64,000 bases of DNA from Candidatus Coatesiibacteriota bacterium (GTDB lineage: Bacteria; JAFGND01), in the NCBI GenBank assembly GCA_016927185.1, contig JAFGND010000006.1, positions 36,675-100,674 on the forward strand, given 5' to 3'. Position numbers and translations under genes: made by a program. Position 1 is the stretch's first letter, and each line of letters starts with the position of its first letter. The notes beneath the pieces were generated by a model that ran no database searches, was not told the origin of the DNA, and saw only the letters and a list, made by a program, of their open reading frames with translations. This document shows, one piece after another, positions 1-9,047 of this stretch.

Positions 1-6
1 TTACTG

Positions 7-1197
7 CTACTCGTCAGTATCATTTGTTTTCCTTCTGTTTCTCTTTGGTTCATCTTCATCTGATTCTTCATCAGCAGAACTAGTAATGTTTCCCAGACAA
101 TTAATCCTGTTTGAGAAACTATCCAGGAAATAAAGTCTCTCATTATTTCCCAATGCCATCTGAACAGGATATACTTTTGCCTTCAAATTAAGCTCACCAT
201 GAATTCCGCCTTCTATGAATCTGTATATAACTATAGAATAATCCTGTTGAGAAGCTTTTCTTCCAGCCAGGTAAATATAACCATCCTGGGAGCTAATCAA
301 ATCAGTAGCTCCATCAAAAGGAGTCTTCACTTTCCAGGCGATTTCTCCACCCTCTATCTCGAAAGCATAGAGTACAGTATTTGCATAGACAACAAGCAAT
401 CTTTCACTCCATAATGTTGCAAGTGTAATGTCAGGGAGTTCCTTTTTCCATAGCACTTGTCCGCCCACAGTCAAATAATAAATATTCTTGTTTGTTATAA
501 GAACAACTCCTATGTCTTCATTTAAAATCGGATATCCTGTTCCTCCACTTTCACTTGTCTCGAATTTCCATCTTATTCCTGAGCCTTGTGGTGTCAGTGA
601 AACAAGACTCCTGTTTGTAAGTCTTCCATATAAAAATCCCTGTGGTGAACATGACCAGTATGATGTCGGCAATTCAGGAAGCTTTATCTCACTTGTTACT
701 GTACCTGCTGAAGAAAGCCAGAACATCATACCTGCAGATGAACCACATACTATTCTACCATTATCCAGATTCATGAAAAAGGAAGGTGGAAGAGGAAGAT
801 TGCTTTTAATCCTTCTTGTGCCAGCATTTGTAAAACCGTATATCCCGCCAAGCTCCGTTATGATATAAGTAAAGCTATTAGAAGACAGAAAGGGACCTAA
901 TCCAAGAGGTGATTCCAAAGGTCTTGTCCATCTTTGTTTGCCATAGGCATCAAGTTTTGCCAAATAACCTTTGCTTTCATTCATATGATAAGATGGAACA
1001 AAAACCTCATCATAATCGTTCACATTAAGGAAAAAACCTCCATAACTCCTGTTCATCTTGAATGACCAGATGAAATCCAGTATTGATGGACCTCTTCCAT
1101 TTGCGCATGCAGTTCTGGCTATATTACCTCTAGGTCCACTCCATTCTGCCCATATGAAGGCTGAGGTAACAAATAATAATATTATAAGCCTTCTCAT
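7..1197 (-). CDS. Secreted PQQ-like beta-propeller protein
   Basis: A 396-residue protein with an N-terminal signal peptide: a short basic start, a hydrophobic core and a likely cut near residue 17. The body is a divergent repeat-containing beta-propeller; phrases such as GSGIRWKFE, GGQVLWKKEL and GGEIAWKVK recur at blade ends, as in PQQ/quinoprotein-like repeats. The last 25 residues are a charged tail with an acidic run and then an Arg/Lys run, and there is no sorting domain. It begins 1 base after the stop of the HEAT/TPR gene, so the two are almost certainly co-transcribed. It probably acts in the periplasm or on the surface. No catalytic or cofactor residues are evident, so a scaffold role is inferred only. 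Confidence 0.75.
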   Translation of the reverse strand: MRRLIILLFVTSAFIWAEWSGPRGNIARTACANGRGPSILDFIWSFKMNRSYGGFFLNVNDYDEVFVPSYHMNESKGYLAKLDAYGKQRWTRPLESPLGLGPFLSSNSFTYIITELGGIYGFTNAGTRRIKSNLPLPPSFFMNLDNGRIVCGSSAGMMFWLSSAGTVTSEIKLPELPTSYWSCSPQGFLYGRLTNRSLVSLTPQGSGIRWKFETSESGGTGYPILNEDIGVVLITNKNIYYLTVGGQVLWKKELPDITLATLWSERLLVVYANTVLYAFEIEGGEIAWKVKTPFDGATDLISSQDGYIYLAGRKASQQDYSIVIYRFIEGGIHGELNLKAKVYPVQMALGNNERLYFLDSFSNRINCLGNITSSADEESDEDEPKRNRRKTNDTDE

Positions 1198-1198
1198 A

Positions 1199-2236
1199 TC
1201 AGCTCTTGCTTAGCTCTTCAACTCTGTTTTTGTAATCTTTATCATCCGGTTCCCTTCTGTAAGCTTCTTTTGCAAATTCTAATGCTTTCTCCTTATTACC
1301 ATGTTCCTCATATAGATATGATAATTTATAGCAAATTGCTCCATCTACTCCTGAGATTGTAGCTGCTTTTTCCATATGATAAATAGCTTCTTCCTTGTTT
1401 CCTATACCCAAAGATTTTTCAGCATCTTCCAGTCTTTCCTGGACTTTTCTTGCAACCTCCAGATCTTCCTTGCTTGGTTGATAGGTTCCAAGACTGTCTT
1501 CTATTGCGGGTGGATGATGCCTGGCTAAAAGGATTTTAAGCTCTTTTGCTGGCATTCTTGATGCTCTCTTTACATTAAGCAGATTTACCCTTGCCAGAGC
1601 TGCTTCCTTCATGGCATTCTCTGCCTCCTCAGTACCAAGAACTTTGAAATAATCTTCTACAGTTACCCTTATATCAACCTCTTTATCATTAAGTAAGGGA
1701 GCAAGAATTGAAACTGCTTCTTCAGGCATCATTTCTTTTATTGCATTTACAGCAGCGAGTTTGACTTCCTTGCTTGGGTCATTCAACTTTTGCTTGACAG
1801 GCTCGAAAGTTTTCTTGTCCTTGAATTTTGCAAGGGTTGAAACAACGAATTCCCTTATAAGAGGATCTTCACTATCAATCTGTCTCAGAAGAGGCATTAT
1901 GGAAGCTGTTCCAATTAACCATAAAGTGTTACTTATCTCTCCCAGCAGATCTATTCTTGCTTCTTGAATTGCTCCTTGAACTAATTCAAGCAATCTAGGA
2001 ATGCACTTGGAATTCTGCAACCAGCCTAATGCTTCAACTGCTGTTTGAACAACCCCGGCATTTGGATCATCAAGTGCCATTATGAGATGATCCACAACCT
2101 CTGGTGAATTCATTTCCCCCAGTTTCTTGATGGCAACTTTTCTTATCATTGCATCTTCTGATTGTAAGTCTTTCAAGGCATTATGAAGTTCATCCATCCC
2201 CAATGATTTTTTCAGATTATCCCAAAACGCTACCAT
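1199..2236 (-). CDS. HEAT-repeat and TPR protein
   Basis: A 345-residue soluble protein without signal peptide or membrane segments. Residues about 15-200 hold tandem HEAT/PBS-lyase-type helical repeats (for example IRKVAIKKLGEMNSPEVVDHL and VVQTAVEALGWL). Residues about 255-340 form TPR-like helix pairs (ALEFAKEAYRREPDDKDY). Both repeat types are protein-binding scaffolds with no enzymatic activity of their own. It is the first gene of a two-gene operon with the propeller protein that follows after a 1-base gap. A TTGACA-like -35 element lies at 2296-2301 on the minus strand, but I cannot fit a convincing -10. The specific partner cannot be named. Confidence 0.8.
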   Translation of the reverse strand: MVAFWDNLKKSLGMDELHNALKDLQSEDAMIRKVAIKKLGEMNSPEVVDHLIMALDDPNAGVVQTAVEALGWLQNSKCIPRLLELVQGAIQEARIDLLGEISNTLWLIGTASIMPLLRQIDSEDPLIREFVVSTLAKFKDKKTFEPVKQKLNDPSKEVKLAAVNAIKEMMPEEAVSILAPLLNDKEVDIRVTVEDYFKVLGTEEAENAMKEAALARVNLLNVKRASRMPAKELKILLARHHPPAIEDSLGTYQPSKEDLEVARKVQERLEDAEKSLGIGNKEEAIYHMEKAATISGVDGAICYKLSYLYEEHGNKEKALEFAKEAYRREPDDKDYKNRVEELSKS

Positions 2237-2337
2237 GCTGCACCTCGCTATTCTAATATCAACTTTTGAAAAAAGCTTTATTTAGCATAAAAATATGTCA
2301 AGTCTTTATGGCTAAATATTGTATTAACTTGTTTTCA

Positions 2338-2760
2338 TTAATACTGCTTCCTGAAATCTTCTTTGCTGAAGGTAGTGGATTTCCTTTTTATCCAGTAAGT
2401 ATTATCTTCATTCTTGAAACTAAGAGTATTCTTTCCAAATAATCTTAGCAGCAAACCAAATGGAGTAAATACTAGATAATATAATAATCCTAGTATTATT
2501 CTTGCATTTAGCCATCCTAATGCATGAGCAAATTTCATCCAGTAGTAAAAAGGTTTTTGAAGTATTTTTGGAACAATCATTCCAATAATGAATACAGCTG
2601 CTCCAAAGCTGAAAAGGATAATGCTATATATATTTAAATCCCATGATGAAAGATACATTTTTAGTATACCGAACATAACTGTAATCACAAGTAATCCTGA
2701 TACCCAGACTCTTATATCCTTCTCTCTGTATTGTGATTTCTTGGAACGTTTGTTAATCAA
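2338..2760 (-). CDS. SxtJ-like membrane protein paired with carbamoyltransferase
   Basis: A 140-residue protein with a basic N-terminus, two hydrophobic segments at about residues 18-38 and 42-65, and another around 85-110. The segment LVFTPFGLLLRLFGKNTL followed by a Tyr-Trp and a basic tail is characteristic of the SxtJ family, small membrane proteins found next to NodU/CmcH/SxtI carbamoyltransferases. The start is TTG, supported by AAAGGA six bases upstream, and it overlaps the end of the carbamoyltransferase gene by 8 bases, implying translational coupling. It may anchor the carbamoylation step at the membrane; this is inference from conserved pairing, as the molecular role of SxtJ is not established. 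Confidence 0.75.
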   Translation of the reverse strand: MINKRSKKSQYREKDIRVWVSGLLVITVMFGILKMYLSSWDLNIYSIILFSFGAAVFIIGMIVPKILQKPFYYWMKFAHALGWLNARIILGLLYYLVFTPFGLLLRLFGKNTLSFKNEDNTYWIKRKSTTFSKEDFRKQY

Positions 2761-4573
2761 GCTTTATCCTTTCTCTCCAGTCAAATTCCTCTTTAAATAC
2801 TGGTTGTTGTGTCTTGTCAAGCAGGAAATTCTCCATAACAAGATAATCCATTTCTGTTCTCATGAAGCAGGTATATGCATCTTTCGGACTATGGACTATC
2901 GGCTCTCCTCTTACATTAAATGAAGTATTGATAATGACTGCGCATCCTGTTTTATCCTTGAAACTGTTTATCAAGTCATAATAAAATGGATTCGTTTTTC
3001 TGGAAACACTTTGTATTCTCGCAGAATAATCAACATGAGTTATGGCAGGAATACTGGATCTCGGGACATTAAGTTTGTCTATTCCGAAAAGTTTCTTTTC
3101 CTTTTCTGTCATTTCCACTCTGAGATTTTCATTAACAAAAGCTACCAGAAGCATATAAGGACTTGGTCTGTCTATTTCGAAATAATCCCCAATATATTCT
3201 TCAAGAACAGATGGGGCAAAAGGTCTGAAGGATTCCCTGAATTTTATTTTCAAATTCAGGACTTTCTGCATTTGCCTGGATCTTGCATCACCAATAATGG
3301 ATCTGGATCCCAGAGCTCTTGGCCCGAACTCCATTCTTCCCTGAAAGAAACCTATTACTTTCTCATTTCCAAGTAAGTCCGCAACTTTTTCAATTATCTC
3401 ATCCCTTGTAAACTTCCTGTATGGGTATTTGTTTTCTTTCAACCATGTTTCTATTTCATCATCTGAGAAGGCTGGGCCGAGAAAACTACCCATCTGCATA
3501 TCTTCTTCAATAGAAGCTTTTCTGGGATTATCAAGATATTCATACCACACTGCAAGAGCAGCTCCAAGAGCTCCTCCAGCATCTCCAGCTGCAGGTTGTA
3601 TCCACAAATCCTTGAAAATCCTTTCTCGTAATATCACTCCATTACCTACGCAATTGAGTGCCACTCCGCCTGCCAAAACAAGATAATCCATTGAGGTTTC
3701 CTTCTTGATATATCTTGCCATGTTAAGCATTATGATTTCAGTGACATCCTGTATGCTTCTTGCCAGATCCATGTCTTTCTGAGTAACTGGAGACTCGCTT
3801 TTTCTGGGTTTCCCTTCAAAAAGCTCGTTGAATGCATTATTAGTCATTGTCAAGCCCACTGGATAATTAAAATACTTCAGGTTTAAGCTTATTGAACCAT
3901 CTTCTTTAATGTCTACGAGCTCTTTCAGGATCAAATCAACATACTTAGGTTCACCATATGGTGCCAGCCCCATAAGTTTGTATTCACCTGAATTAACCTT
4001 GAAACCAGTGAAATAGGTAAATGCAGAATATAAAAGTCCCACACTATGAGGAAATCTGAGTTCCTTAATCAAAGTGATTTTATTATCCTTGCCATAGCCA
4101 TACGAAGAAGTTGCCCATTCCCCCACTCCATCAATTGTCAATATGGCTGCTTCCTGAAATGGTGATGGGTAAAACGCAGAAGCTGCATGAGATTGATGAT
4201 GCTCAGTAAACAAGATTTCTCCCTCAAATCCTTCTAAAACTTCAGCAATTTCAGCTTTTGTCCATAGCTTTTCCCTCAACCAGAGAGGAACTGAATGATA
4301 GAATGAAGAAATTCCTTTTGGTGCAAAAGCAAGATATGTCTGAAGAATTCTTTCAAATTTTAGCAGAGGTTTGTCATAAAAGACTACAATATCTAGATTT
4401 GCTGGAGAAATATTAGCTTCTTTCAGGCAATATTCAACAGCATTAAAAGGGAATTCTGAATCATGCTTGATTCTAGTGAATCTCTCTTCCTGGGCAGCTG
4501 CAATAATATTTCCGTCTCTGATTAATGCAGCGGCAGAATCGTGATAAAACGCAGATATACCTAAAATATTCAT
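2753..4573 (-). CDS. Carbamoyltransferase (NodU/CmcH/SxtI family)
   Basis: A 606-residue O-carbamoyltransferase that would move a carbamoyl group from carbamoyl phosphate, through carbamoyl-adenylate, to a hydroxyl of a sugar or natural product. The N-terminal Kae1-like domain starts MNILGISAFYHDSAAALI and carries EERFTRIKHD, HHQSHAASAFYPSPF, and LVLAGGVALNCVGNG. The C-terminal domain carries QGRMEFGPRALGSRSI and the INTSFNVRGEPIV motif. The frame is open to 4633, but the family N-terminus begins at the ATG at 4573, which has AAGG just upstream, whereas the upstream ATG lacks a ribosome site. It is followed by its SxtJ-like partner. The substrate is unknown; a surface polysaccharide is plausible given the many glycan genes in the window. 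Confidence 0.92.
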   Translation of the reverse strand: MNILGISAFYHDSAAALIRDGNIIAAAQEERFTRIKHDSEFPFNAVEYCLKEANISPANLDIVVFYDKPLLKFERILQTYLAFAPKGISSFYHSVPLWLREKLWTKAEIAEVLEGFEGEILFTEHHQSHAASAFYPSPFQEAAILTIDGVGEWATSSYGYGKDNKITLIKELRFPHSVGLLYSAFTYFTGFKVNSGEYKLMGLAPYGEPKYVDLILKELVDIKEDGSISLNLKYFNYPVGLTMTNNAFNELFEGKPRKSESPVTQKDMDLARSIQDVTEIIMLNMARYIKKETSMDYLVLAGGVALNCVGNGVILRERIFKDLWIQPAAGDAGGALGAALAVWYEYLDNPRKASIEEDMQMGSFLGPAFSDDEIETWLKENKYPYRKFTRDEIIEKVADLLGNEKVIGFFQGRMEFGPRALGSRSIIGDARSRQMQKVLNLKIKFRESFRPFAPSVLEEYIGDYFEIDRPSPYMLLVAFVNENLRVEMTEKEKKLFGIDKLNVPRSSIPAITHVDYSARIQSVSRKTNPFYYDLINSFKDKTGCAVIINTSFNVRGEPIVHSPKDAYTCFMRTEMDYLVMENFLLDKTQQPVFKEEFDWRERIKLD

Positions 4574-4779
4574 ATTTGCCTTAAAGTACTTTAAACGAAA
4601 CCTTGTCAAGGCTTTCTTATCCATATTTTGCATAAAGAACCCATAACTATTATTATTGTAGAAATATAAACAAGAAGAAATCGAAGGTTTTTAATGATTA
4701 TTGAATTTTCCCTTGATTAAGGTTGCACTTGACCAATTTTTGCTTCTTTATAAAACGGACAAAAAAGAATTAGGTTAGA

Positions 4780-6558
4780 ATGTTAGCTAATGAACTAAGG
4801 GAAAAATATTTATCCTTTTTTAAACTGAAGGATCATGTTATTATTCAATCTGCCTCTTTGATTCCAGAAAATGATCCCAGCGTTCTTTTCACGACAGCAG
4901 GAATGCATCCTTTGGTACCATTTCTTTTAGGTGAAAAGCATCCAGCTGGGAAAAGAATTACAAGCTGCCAGAAATGCATAAGAACCGGTGATATTGCTGA
5001 TGTAGGTGACTTGATGCATGGGACTTTCTTTGAAATGCTTGGCAACTGGTCATTAGGAGATTATTTCAAGAAAGAGTCTATAGCATTGTCTTATGAATTC
5101 CTCACTTCATCCAACTGGCTTGATATAGATATTAACAGAATAAGTATCACAGTATTTGCAGGAGATGCAGATGCACCCAGGGATGAAACCTCGGCAAATC
5201 TCTGGAAAAAGCTGGGAATCCCTGAAAACAGGATATACTATTATCCCAAAAAAGATAACTGGTGGGGACCTCCTGGAGAAACCGGACCATGTGGACCTGA
5301 CACAGAAATATTCTTTGATGCCGGACTTCCTGAATGCTCTTCGGAATGCAGACCAGGCTGTTCTTGCGGAAAATACTTCGAGATATGGAATAATGTTTTT
5401 ATGGAGTACAAGAAGACAAGTACTGGCAAATATGAACCATTGCTTCAGAAAAATGTTGATACAGGAATGGGAGTGGAGAGAACAATTGCAATGCTTCAGG
5501 GAAAACGGAGCATATATGATACAGAACTATTCCTGCCAGTAATAGGGAAGATCTCAGAATTATCAAATAAGTCTTACTCAGATTATATTAAACCTATGCG
5601 TATAGTAGCTGATCATTTGAAAGCTGCTACTTTCATAATGGGTGATCCTCTTGGAGTTGCTCCATCTAATCTGGATCAGGGCTATGTTCTGAGACGACTT
5701 ATAAGAATATCTGTAAGACAAGCCAGAAATCTGAATTTGTGTCATGATAATCTGATTTCAATATCAAGGACAATAGCTGGAATATACGGTGATGTCTATC
5801 CTGAACTCATGAATAACTGGAATTTCATCGAGAAGAATCTGACTGAAGAAAGCATCCAGTTCGAACTTACTCTTGAAAAAGGTTTGAAGGAATTCGAGAA
5901 GATAATCAGCAATCCTGAATCAATATGTGATGGCATATTAAGTGGTCAGCTGGTTTTCAAGCTTCATGATACATTCGGTTTTCCTCCAGAGCTTACTACT
6001 GAACTTGCAGCTGAAAAAGGAATAAAAACTGATATAGAGGGATACAGAGAAGCTTTCAGGAAACATCAGGAAATCTCTAGATCAGGTTCAGACATACGTT
6101 TCAAGGGAGGCTTGGCTGATTGTGAAGAAAACACGATAAAACTCCATACTGTAACACATTTACTTCACAAGGCATTAAGAATAGTTCTTGGAAATCATGT
6201 TATGCAGAAAGGCAGTAACATCACACCGCAAAGGCTCAGATTCGATTTCTCACATCCTGATAAACTTACTGATGACCAGATAAGGAAAGTGGAAGAAATA
6301 ATAAACAAGCAGATAGAACGAAATATGGATATAGAGATAAGTGAGATGACTGTTGAAGAAGCCAAGAATAAAGGTGCCATAGGATTGTTCGAGGGAAAAT
6401 ATGGTGAAAAGGTCAAGGTCTATAAAATAGGAGACTTCTCCATAGAAATATGTGGTGGACCTCATGTAATGAACACAGGAAAACTTGGTAAATTTAAGAT
6501 AATAAAAGAAGAGAGTTCATCAAAAGGTGTAAGAAGGATAAAAGCAATTCTAGAATAA
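4780..6558 (+). CDS. alaS: Alanine--tRNA ligase, short form
   Basis: Class II aminoacyl-tRNA synthetase charging tRNA-Ala. The aminoacylation domain (about 1-240) contains TAGMHPLVPFL, GTFFEMLGNWSLGDY and GPCGPDTEIFFD. A cysteine cluster (CSSECRPGCSCGK, about 187-199) sits before EIWNNVFMEY and looks like a metal site. The tRNA-recognition helices follow. The editing domain keeps the zinc-type motifs HTVTHLLH and CGGPHV. At 592 residues it is far shorter than the usual about 875: the segment before the editing domain is compressed and the C-terminal C-Ala/DHHA1 domain is absent. Comparable short forms are known in Borrelia and some candidate phyla. The next gene follows by 11 bases. Confidence 0.95.
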   Translation: MLANELREKYLSFFKLKDHVIIQSASLIPENDPSVLFTTAGMHPLVPFLLGEKHPAGKRITSCQKCIRTGDIADVGDLMHGTFFEMLGNWSLGDYFKKESIALSYEFLTSSNWLDIDINRISITVFAGDADAPRDETSANLWKKLGIPENRIYYYPKKDNWWGPPGETGPCGPDTEIFFDAGLPECSSECRPGCSCGKYFEIWNNVFMEYKKTSTGKYEPLLQKNVDTGMGVERTIAMLQGKRSIYDTELFLPVIGKISELSNKSYSDYIKPMRIVADHLKAATFIMGDPLGVAPSNLDQGYVLRRLIRISVRQARNLNLCHDNLISISRTIAGIYGDVYPELMNNWNFIEKNLTEESIQFELTLEKGLKEFEKIISNPESICDGILSGQLVFKLHDTFGFPPELTTELAAEKGIKTDIEGYREAFRKHQEISRSGSDIRFKGGLADCEENTIKLHTVTHLLHKALRIVLGNHVMQKGSNITPQRLRFDFSHPDKLTDDQIRKVEEIINKQIERNMDIEISEMTVEEAKNKGAIGLFEGKYGEKVKVYKIGDFSIEICGGPHVMNTGKLGKFKIIKEESSSKGVRRIKAILE

Positions 6559-6569
6559 AGAGGTAATCT

Positions 6570-7298
6570 ATGAAAAAAACAAATATACTTATAGTCGAAG
6601 ATGATAATAATGTTGCAAACCTTGAAAAGATAGTTCTTTCAGATGCCGGCTATAATGTTTCAATTGCTGAAAATCCTGAGAAGATGTGGTCTATACTTAA
6701 GGAAGAAGAAATAAGCCTTATCTTCATGGATTACAAAATCCCTGAATCAGATATAATGGAATTACTTTCTATACTTGTATATACTTATCCGGGAATTCCG
6801 ATTGTAATGATTACAGGATATGGCGAAGAGTCAACAGTGATTGAAGCTTTCAAGAGAGGTGTAAAAGATTATATTGTAAAGGACTATAAAGCCGATTATC
6901 TTCTTCAATTGCCTAAAGTGGCTAGTGAATTATTGCAGAAAACTGAAGATGCAAAACATGATATTCTTAAAGCCAGGAATTGTGTTATCTTCAAGACAAT
7001 AATGGATAGATGTGATATGTCTTTAGTTGTTTCGAATGAAAATCTGGAAGTACTATGGTATAACAAGAAATGCGAGGAAACTCCCAAACTGAAAAAAATA
7101 AAGAACAGCAAATCACTAGTCAGTATTCTTAACCTTGAAGAAAACATCATTAATAATGACAAAAGCGAGATTGTATCAAAAATCGAAGATAACTTAAGTG
7201 ACAAAATTAGCTGGAAGATTTTCTGGATTGATAATGAAGACAGTAAGATTATAAAAAAATCCTTGCTTATCATAATGGGAATGAAAAAACTAAAATAG
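6570..7298 (+). CDS. Response regulator with PAS-like C-terminal region
   Basis: A 242-residue protein. Residues 1-120 are a canonical CheY-like receiver domain with the acidic pocket (ILIVEDD), phosphoacceptor Asp in IFMDYKIP (about residue 55), the Thr of MITGYG and the conserved Lys in YIVKD. The remaining half has no DNA-binding helix-turn-helix; it reads like a divergent PAS fold (MSLVVSNENLEVLWYNKKCEE), often a sensory or dimerisation module. It sits 11 bases after alaS and is likely co-transcribed with it. No histidine kinase is nearby. The output mechanism cannot be assigned. Confidence 0.85.
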   Translation: MKKTNILIVEDDNNVANLEKIVLSDAGYNVSIAENPEKMWSILKEEEISLIFMDYKIPESDIMELLSILVYTYPGIPIVMITGYGEESTVIEAFKRGVKDYIVKDYKADYLLQLPKVASELLQKTEDAKHDILKARNCVIFKTIMDRCDMSLVVSNENLEVLWYNKKCEETPKLKKIKNSKSLVSILNLEENIINNDKSEIVSKIEDNLSDKISWKIFWIDNEDSKIIKKSLLIIMGMKKLK

Positions 7299-7302
7299 CA
7301 TG

Positions 7303-7324
7303 CTATCTTGTTGCTTCAAGATAG
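7303..7324 (+). terminator. Candidate hairpin terminator after the response regulator
   Basis: An 8-bp perfect stem, CTATCTTG and CAAGATAG, with a 6-base loop, begins 5 bases after the stop codon of the plus-strand regulator and is followed by TCTTTC. The hairpin lies inside the final codons of the convergent holB gene. The U-tract is weak, so it may be a poor intrinsic terminator. Confidence 0.4.
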
Positions 7325-8454
7325 TCTTTCAATTTAGCTTGTGAGAAAAAATTCTTGAGTCTGGATGCATTACTTAGAAATATGCTGCTCCAGAATGGAT
7401 GAGGAGCAAGAGGGATCTGAGTGAAGTAATTGAATCTTGAATTCAATTCATATAATAAGTCTGATAAATCCTTGTAATCTGCCGGTTTCAATTGCATATA
7501 TACAGATCTCAAGTCTATATTCAGGCAATTATCGAAATCTGAAATAGATACTTTTATTATGTCATTAAGAAGGAAGGTTAACAGCGAAACTGCAGTATAT
7601 GACCTGTTGTCTTCCTCTTTGTAAAAACTCTGCATTGGAGCAAATTCCTCCATGACAGTCCAGAAATAAGAAATATTGTTTGAAACCAATCCATAAATAA
7701 TTTTTAACAACAACCTTCTCATTTTTATAAGCTCATCATATGAAGCTGAAATAGCTTTACCGAAGGATCCCTGAGAATAAACGGACAGGAATCTTGCAAC
7801 CTCATTATCGAAGCCTTTAGTAATAAGGCTTTCTATCAATTCCTGTTTGCCTATTGGATTTAATCCTATGATTACGGATCTGCTTTTTATAGTAGAAATT
7901 ATCTTTTCTGGATAACTGGAAGTCATGAGGAAAAATGTTTCTCCTGGAGGTTCTTCAAGAGTTTTCAAGAAAGCATTTGAAGATTCTTCATTCATCCTGT
8001 GCACATCTATCAACAAGACAACCTTCACGGATGCTTCAAAAGGTTTGGCATCAAGCTTTGTTTGCAGGTTTTTTATCTGGGTTAGAGAAATCTCGCTTTT
8101 GGGAAATGGATGATGGCTTGAATTCTCAATCAAGAATTCCTTGAAAAAGGTGTTTTCGGTTTTCTTCTTGAATTTATCAGATTGTCCACTTGCTGGAAAA
8201 ACTAGATGAAAATCAGGATAATCAAACCTGCCAATTCTTGAGGAAACATTGTATTTAAAATAATCATCAGGATTGCTTCTGTAAAATATTGCTTCTGCAA
8301 TTATCCTTGCAAAGCTGGTTTTACCTATGCCTTGCTTTCCAACTAACAGACATGTCTGGGGAAACTTGTTTGAAAGCAATTGGTGTAATGTAATTTTCTT
8401 TTGTTTGTCGTGTCCATATATCTTCTTGAACATGTTTTTCAAAATATCTTGCAT
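7303..8454 (-). CDS. holB: DNA polymerase III delta-prime-like subunit
   Basis: A 383-residue AAA+ clamp-loader ATPase-like protein. Walker A is GKQGIGKT near residue 40. The Walker B/sensor region reads VVLLIDVHRMNEESSNAFLKTLEEPPG, and a sensor 1-type block FFLMTSSYPEKIISTIKSRS follows, all typical of DnaX/HolB proteins. The four-cysteine zinc module usual between Walker A and B in many HolB and DnaX proteins is not present. The C-terminal half is helical and poorly conserved, as expected of the collar domain. It is a single gene, divergent from cheD across a 74-base gap and convergent with the response regulator. Confidence 0.8.
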   Translation of the reverse strand: MQDILKNMFKKIYGHDKQKKITLHQLLSNKFPQTCLLVGKQGIGKTSFARIIAEAIFYRSNPDDYFKYNVSSRIGRFDYPDFHLVFPASGQSDKFKKKTENTFFKEFLIENSSHHPFPKSEISLTQIKNLQTKLDAKPFEASVKVVLLIDVHRMNEESSNAFLKTLEEPPGETFFLMTSSYPEKIISTIKSRSVIIGLNPIGKQELIESLITKGFDNEVARFLSVYSQGSFGKAISASYDELIKMRRLLLKIIYGLVSNNISYFWTVMEEFAPMQSFYKEEDNRSYTAVSLLTFLLNDIIKVSISDFDNCLNIDLRSVYMQLKPADYKDLSDLLYELNSRFNYFTQIPLAPHPFWSSIFLSNASRLKNFFSQAKLKDYLEATR

Positions 8455-8528
8455 TTGAAAACCCTTTTTTAAAAATGTGTTTCAACTTCAACTTTGTTGC
8501 AGAAGCTTTGTGTTTATTAGGATAAGTT

Positions 8529-9047
8529 ATGTCAATTGAAAAGAAAGATAGAATAAAAATTCCAGCTGAGATAAAAAGATTAAAAATTGGAGCCTGGCAT
8601 TTTGATAAGAATGATTCAGCAGTATCTACAATAATTGGCTTAGGTTCATGCATCGGATTAGTACTGTTTGATCCTGTCAATAAGTTCGGGCTTTTGTCTC
8701 ACCTTATGCTGCCAAAGAAGCCAACTAATGCTTATTCCGATACTCCTGATTTGAGATATATAAAGGATGCTGTACCATTTTTTGTGGATATCATGGAAAA
8801 AAACAATGCCAGAGAGATAATTGCTAAAGCAGTAGGAGGAGCCACTTTATTCAAGGAACTCCAGATGGAAGGAAGACTCAGTGTTGGAGAAAGAAATATA
8901 ATTGCTCTTCATGAATCTCTTGACTCCCTTAAAATCCCTCTTGTTGCAAAAGATCTGGACAAGGAGCATGGAAGAACTATTTTCTTTTTTCACAACACCG
9001 GGCATATTCTAATAAGATCTTATAAGATGGGAGAAAATTATATATGA
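8529..9047 (+). CDS. cheD: Chemoreceptor glutamine deamidase CheD
   Basis: A 172-residue protein of the CheD family, which deamidates glutamines in methyl-accepting chemotaxis receptors and in some bacteria docks with CheC. The catalytic pair is present: Cys41 in GLGSCIG and His58 in LLSHLMLP, spaced 17 residues apart as in Thermotoga maritima CheD. The core AKAVGGATLF and the GRTIFFF segment also fit the family. AGGATAAGTT precedes the ATG. No receptor, CheA, CheB or CheC gene lies in the window, so it stands alone here; two receiver-domain genes lie within 3 kb. Confidence 0.92.
   Translation: MSIEKKDRIKIPAEIKRLKIGAWHFDKNDSAVSTIIGLGSCIGLVLFDPVNKFGLLSHLMLPKKPTNAYSDTPDLRYIKDAVPFFVDIMEKNNAREIIAKAVGGATLFKELQMEGRLSVGERNIIALHESLDSLKIPLVAKDLDKEHGRTIFFFHNTGHILIRSYKMGENYI

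Noticed and set aside
4634-4779. TTGACC and TATAAA upstream of alaS as a promoter
   Set aside because: The two elements are only 14 bases apart, outside the usual 16-18, so I do not call it.
5156-5542. Overlapping open frame inside alaS in another phase
   Set aside because: Shadow of the coding sequence with no homology pattern.
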